Below the pieces are notes generated by a model. The model made no database searches. It worked only from the letters and a program-made list of their open reading frames with translations, and had not been told where the DNA came from. This document shows, piece by piece, positions 62,501 to 64,000 of a stretch of DNA of 64,000 nt. The position numbers and the translations under genes are program-made. The first letter of the stretch is position 1. Each line of letters starts with the position of its first letter. Where the stretch lies: contig OX463812.1 of assembly GCA_949825045.1 (NCBI GenBank), positions 4,200,661-4,264,660 on the forward strand, given 5' to 3'. The stretch comes from Argyresthia goedartella. Its lineage: Eukaryota; Arthropoda; Insecta; Lepidoptera; Argyresthiidae.

Positions 62501-63164
62501 TAATAGCGTAGAAAGAGTGAATCGCGAGCTAGGTCGGCTGATTAGAACTTATTGCGGCGGAAGTAATCGTAGTTGGGTAGACGTGTTACCGGACATTCAA
62601 AATTGCTATAATAATATCGAACACACAAGCACAGGCTTTGCGCCTAATGAGTTAGCGTTTGGTAGGCGGGAACCGTTAACTATTGACAAGGAATTAGGCG
62701 ATGAATGGTTATTAGGCCATAGTGTGCGGAATACGGAACAGGTGCGAAATGTAGCGATAGAAAACTCTAAAGGTTCTAGTGAACGACGTAAGCGACAGGC
62801 GGACAAACGGCGTAAGTTAGAGGTCTATCGTATAGGTGATTATGTGAAACTTAAAACTTTTGTGCGTTCAAATAAAGAACATAAAATCAGAAAAAAAATG
62901 GTACACGAGAGTCGGTACATTAGATACTTCATTCTGCGTGATAGAGGGCTAGCCCAACGCCGCGCTGTTTTGAATACGAGAATCGGTTCAGATAACGTTT
63001 GGGGGTTTTGCGTTGCTTACTGGCAAAGTTCGCAAAAAAAAAAAGACGCGTGGGTTCATTCGTGGAATTTCAGTTCAGGTCAAGTTTTTTTGTCACATTC
63101 CTGCGAGATGTGTAAAGATCAGAGCCGATTTGGCTGCGCGTTGAATAAAATTATGAATAACTAA
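59592..63164 (+). CDS. gypsy pol: protease, RT, RNase H, integrase
   Basis: Open for 1,189 codons from 59595 and expressed presumably by -1 frameshifting; there is no ATG at its start. Domains by approximate residue: aspartic protease with SLIDSGSEISVIS (110-125); RT with LLDARQLNM, LPQGLKTSVGSFSRAMD and catalytic FVDD in CLNFVDDLAIL (about 448); RNase H with QCDASAIGIGGYVYQL (about 595) and RTDHKSLTF. Integrase follows, with zinc-binding HIHEEIGHYGRY and SCDICQ (about 810-852), then catalytic Asp in FSDLYGPLP, Asp in TTDSGPQFIS and Glu in NSVERVNREL. I count 34 residues between the last two, one fewer than usual. The last 88 codons are encoded by the 3' LTR. Confidence 0.93.
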   Translation, partial: LVDSRGSFALRYLLRFGWTADQIEKKHRLYDLCNLDSNVGVNEFIQLLEHKAHGYAVCLDEKSRSNYRDRNDRRLHTIFRDDDSTECGRELCSTLTLPEIDVRIGNIVVRSLIDSGSEISVISRRVYEEVCSQLGKPTEIPIPSLRITGAFGVSKEKIDKLVTLPLTIGECVIDTPMLVLTRVPKDLILGFNFIQQTRASLMCEGNKRLIIRSAGRMCEIPLGTGPNQDFCCCTMEVQNQDTCRNMIEEYVNNSSIPVEHKTRLLPVLNKHAELFSDRVGRTNKYIHEIKMRDETPFVKRSYPIPFAYRDKVTKRLEEMEFIGIISRQSTDFSSPLTCTLKKTGEVRILLDARQLNMGMVGEVETTPLMSEILQSGRRINYIGVIDIKDAYFSIPLSDESKRYTGFVYQGRSYVYNVLPQGLKTSVGSFSRAMDLILGPEVRSYCLNFVDDLAILTEGDFEQHLSQVDTVLSKLKDAGFTCKLKKCEFAQKKVKLLGHILSTQGLQMDPDKIETLKLYPSPRTVRQLRAFLGFINYFRRFIKNFGTLTQPLYNLLRSGVKFVWSAQMQSAFDEIKNQFSESIILSQPLAGKTYYVQCDASAIGIGGYVYQLDDSGQELIIGFCSQAFKGAQTRWSVSEQEMYAVIYTLKRFEIYLRGEKVIVRTDHKSLTFIKSWTLLGARVTRWIMFLEQFDYDIEFVRGTDNQIADTLSRQIAGPGGMNDSINVQPGIFWFQASNTASVISSLRDIARLQSEDERLNRISGCIRRNVVDTGTRGFENYKLVGDTLYFHVPKRNVQLLVISKSLQEELILHIHEEIGHYGRYKILALMKDRYYFLHMSRVISAVIRSCDICQKVKPSTNNTVGPCTPVLAERLGEKVFSDLYGPLPVGKFGYQYIYVIQDVYSKVIKLYPMRKATGRSVLACTKRFHREIPIETITTDSGPQFISKVWEFGLKQLGIRVTHTSVYCPNSNSVERVNRELGRLIRTYCGGSNRSWVDVLPDIQNCYNNIEHTSTGFAPNELAFGRREPLTIDKELGDEWLLGHSVRNTEQVRNVAIENSKGSSERRKRQADKRRKLEVYRIGDYVKLKTFVRSNKEHKIRKKMVHESRYIRYFILRDRGLAQRRAVLNTRIGSDNVWGFCVAYWQSSQKKKDAWVHSWNFSSGQVFLSHSCEMCKDQSRFGCALNKIMNN
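62889..62898 (+). promoter_or_regulatory. polypurine tract
   Basis: AGAAAAAAAA directly before the 3' LTR, the expected plus-strand primer position. Confidence 0.75.
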
Positions 63165-64000
63165 ATAATGAAAGGTTATTATGGAACGATACGGAGAAAG
63201 CTATTATGTAGATTGCAAATATACAATTGCGATTGAGGTATGAGATGGAGGGTCTGACACCTCTGGATTGAATATCATTCTGGTAGGTCTTTGCTACGCG
63301 CACCTAGCGGTCGGGTAATGCTTAATTAATCGCAACAAGCTTTTATTGGTCAGCGATCAACAGATTCTGTGTATCGGCAGTACCAAATGATTTGAGTGAT
63401 AACCTACGGTTGATCATAGTGAATATGCGTACACACAATTTGTAGAACGGCGGATCTGCATGGCATGGTTGAAATTGGACCCTGTGTAGTTAGTGATAAG
63501 AAGCTTCGCTTGGGCAGAGCGTATTTGCAAAGGACGCATGTGGGGCATATAAATACGAGGGTCTGGGAGGGGAGAGCATTCAGTCTCTGCGTCTAGCCAC
63601 TGTGACAGTCGTCTTCACGAGTTCTAAACAGTTTTTGTCTGCCGTGTTACGCGTCAGAACTATACGAATTTGTGATTGCGAAGTTTCAGTGGGTTTTCGT
63701 GAGTGTCTGAAGCGCCGAGATATACCTCGGTTCCTACCTTTATATCAACCTACCCCTAATTCCAAAACTATCCTTGGGTCGTTAGGAAAGAACTTTTAAG
63801 TCAATTTATCTGAGTCTGAGTCTGGGCTTGGAGCGACCCTAAATTCCTTTTTTCTTCACCATAGGGTTCCTGGATTGGCTCTTAGGATATTCGCGGGCTA
63901 ATCCTCTCCTCATTTCCCTTCGAGTAGCGAGCTTTGAAATTCCCACACACACAGTCGTTAAACATTCAAGCACATTCAAATCAAACTCAACCATTTTCGA
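62899..64000 (+). repeat. gypsy 3' LTR (first 1,102 bp; cut by window edge)
   Basis: Matches 56118-57221 with two substitutions (near 56208/62988 and 57074/63853) and one-base differences in an A run and a T run. About 1.1 kb should follow beyond the window. Confidence 0.95.

Larger units (their letters stand above)
56118..64000 (+). mobile_element. Ty3/gypsy LTR retrotransposon, young, long LTRs (right end outside window)
   Basis: 5' LTR 56118-58327, primer site, gag, pol, 3' LTR from 62899 to the window edge. Over the 1.1 kb of LTR visible on both sides I find two substitutions and two homopolymer length differences, so insertion was recent. Internal length is about 4.57 kb. No envelope gene. 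Confidence 0.93.

Noticed and set aside
62899..64000. Envelope gene making this an errantivirus
   Set aside because: pol runs directly into the 3' LTR with no space for env.
1..64000. CRISPR arrays, operons, bacterial promoters or ribosome-binding sites
   Set aside because: None present; split genes and retroelements show eukaryotic nuclear DNA.

Overview
This is a eukaryotic, AT-rich, repeat-dominated window. Family content points to an insect, most likely a moth or butterfly: BEL/Pao, Ty3/gypsy, maT and mariner, piggyBac, jockey-like LINEs, a tRNA-derived SINE ending in (TTA)n, and dispersed repeats of the kind common in Lepidoptera. Species is not determinable by eye. There is no bacterial-type gene organisation, CRISPR array or rRNA.

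The main finding is one split host gene on the + strand. It runs from about 33,208 to 54,651 and probably beyond the window: a nose-resistant-to-fluoxetine (NRF-6)-like membrane acyltransferase. Ten exons with GT/AG borders chain in one open frame (about 530 codons) through the signal peptide, NRF domain, first transmembrane segment and start of the acyltransferase-3 domain. Its middle holds a run of related phase 2-2 exons (111, 111, 114 and 210 nt) plus two decayed exon copies, a tandem exon-duplication array. Most exons are too short to appear as obvious ORFs, and the introns are full of mobile elements.

Layout: 1-1.24 kb, mariner with an intact transposase. 1.67-5.78 kb, three partial jockey-like LINE copies. 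5.78-13.83 kb, a full-length but mutated BEL/Pao element (- strand) with 545-bp LTRs, a 5-bp target duplication and a LINE nested in its leader. 14.0-19.8 kb, a second, 3'-truncated BEL/Pao relic (+ strand) split by a maT transposon. 20.06-20.53 kb, a long-TIR element. 20.84-22.16 kb, a second maT copy. 23.2-25.2 kb, a LINE cut by a small MITE. 26.57-28.43 kb, a piggyBac relic. 28.75-29.05 kb, a near-perfect giant hairpin. 30.6-31.5 kb, LINE pieces. 33.2-54.65 kb, the host gene; its introns hold a MULE-like element, a SINE, hAT-like MITEs, two more BEL/Pao relics, LINE tails and a 1.03-kb TIR element. 55.05-56.1 kb, a LINE with a damaged catalytic motif. 56.1 kb to the right edge, a very young Ty3/gypsy element with 2.2-kb LTRs, a tRNA-His-type primer site, and gag and pol joined by a canonical -1 frameshift heptamer.

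I found no novel defence or biosynthetic system. The most original signals are the exon array, the gypsy frameshift and LTR-coded pol tail, and several non-autonomous elements whose ends and target duplications can be read directly.
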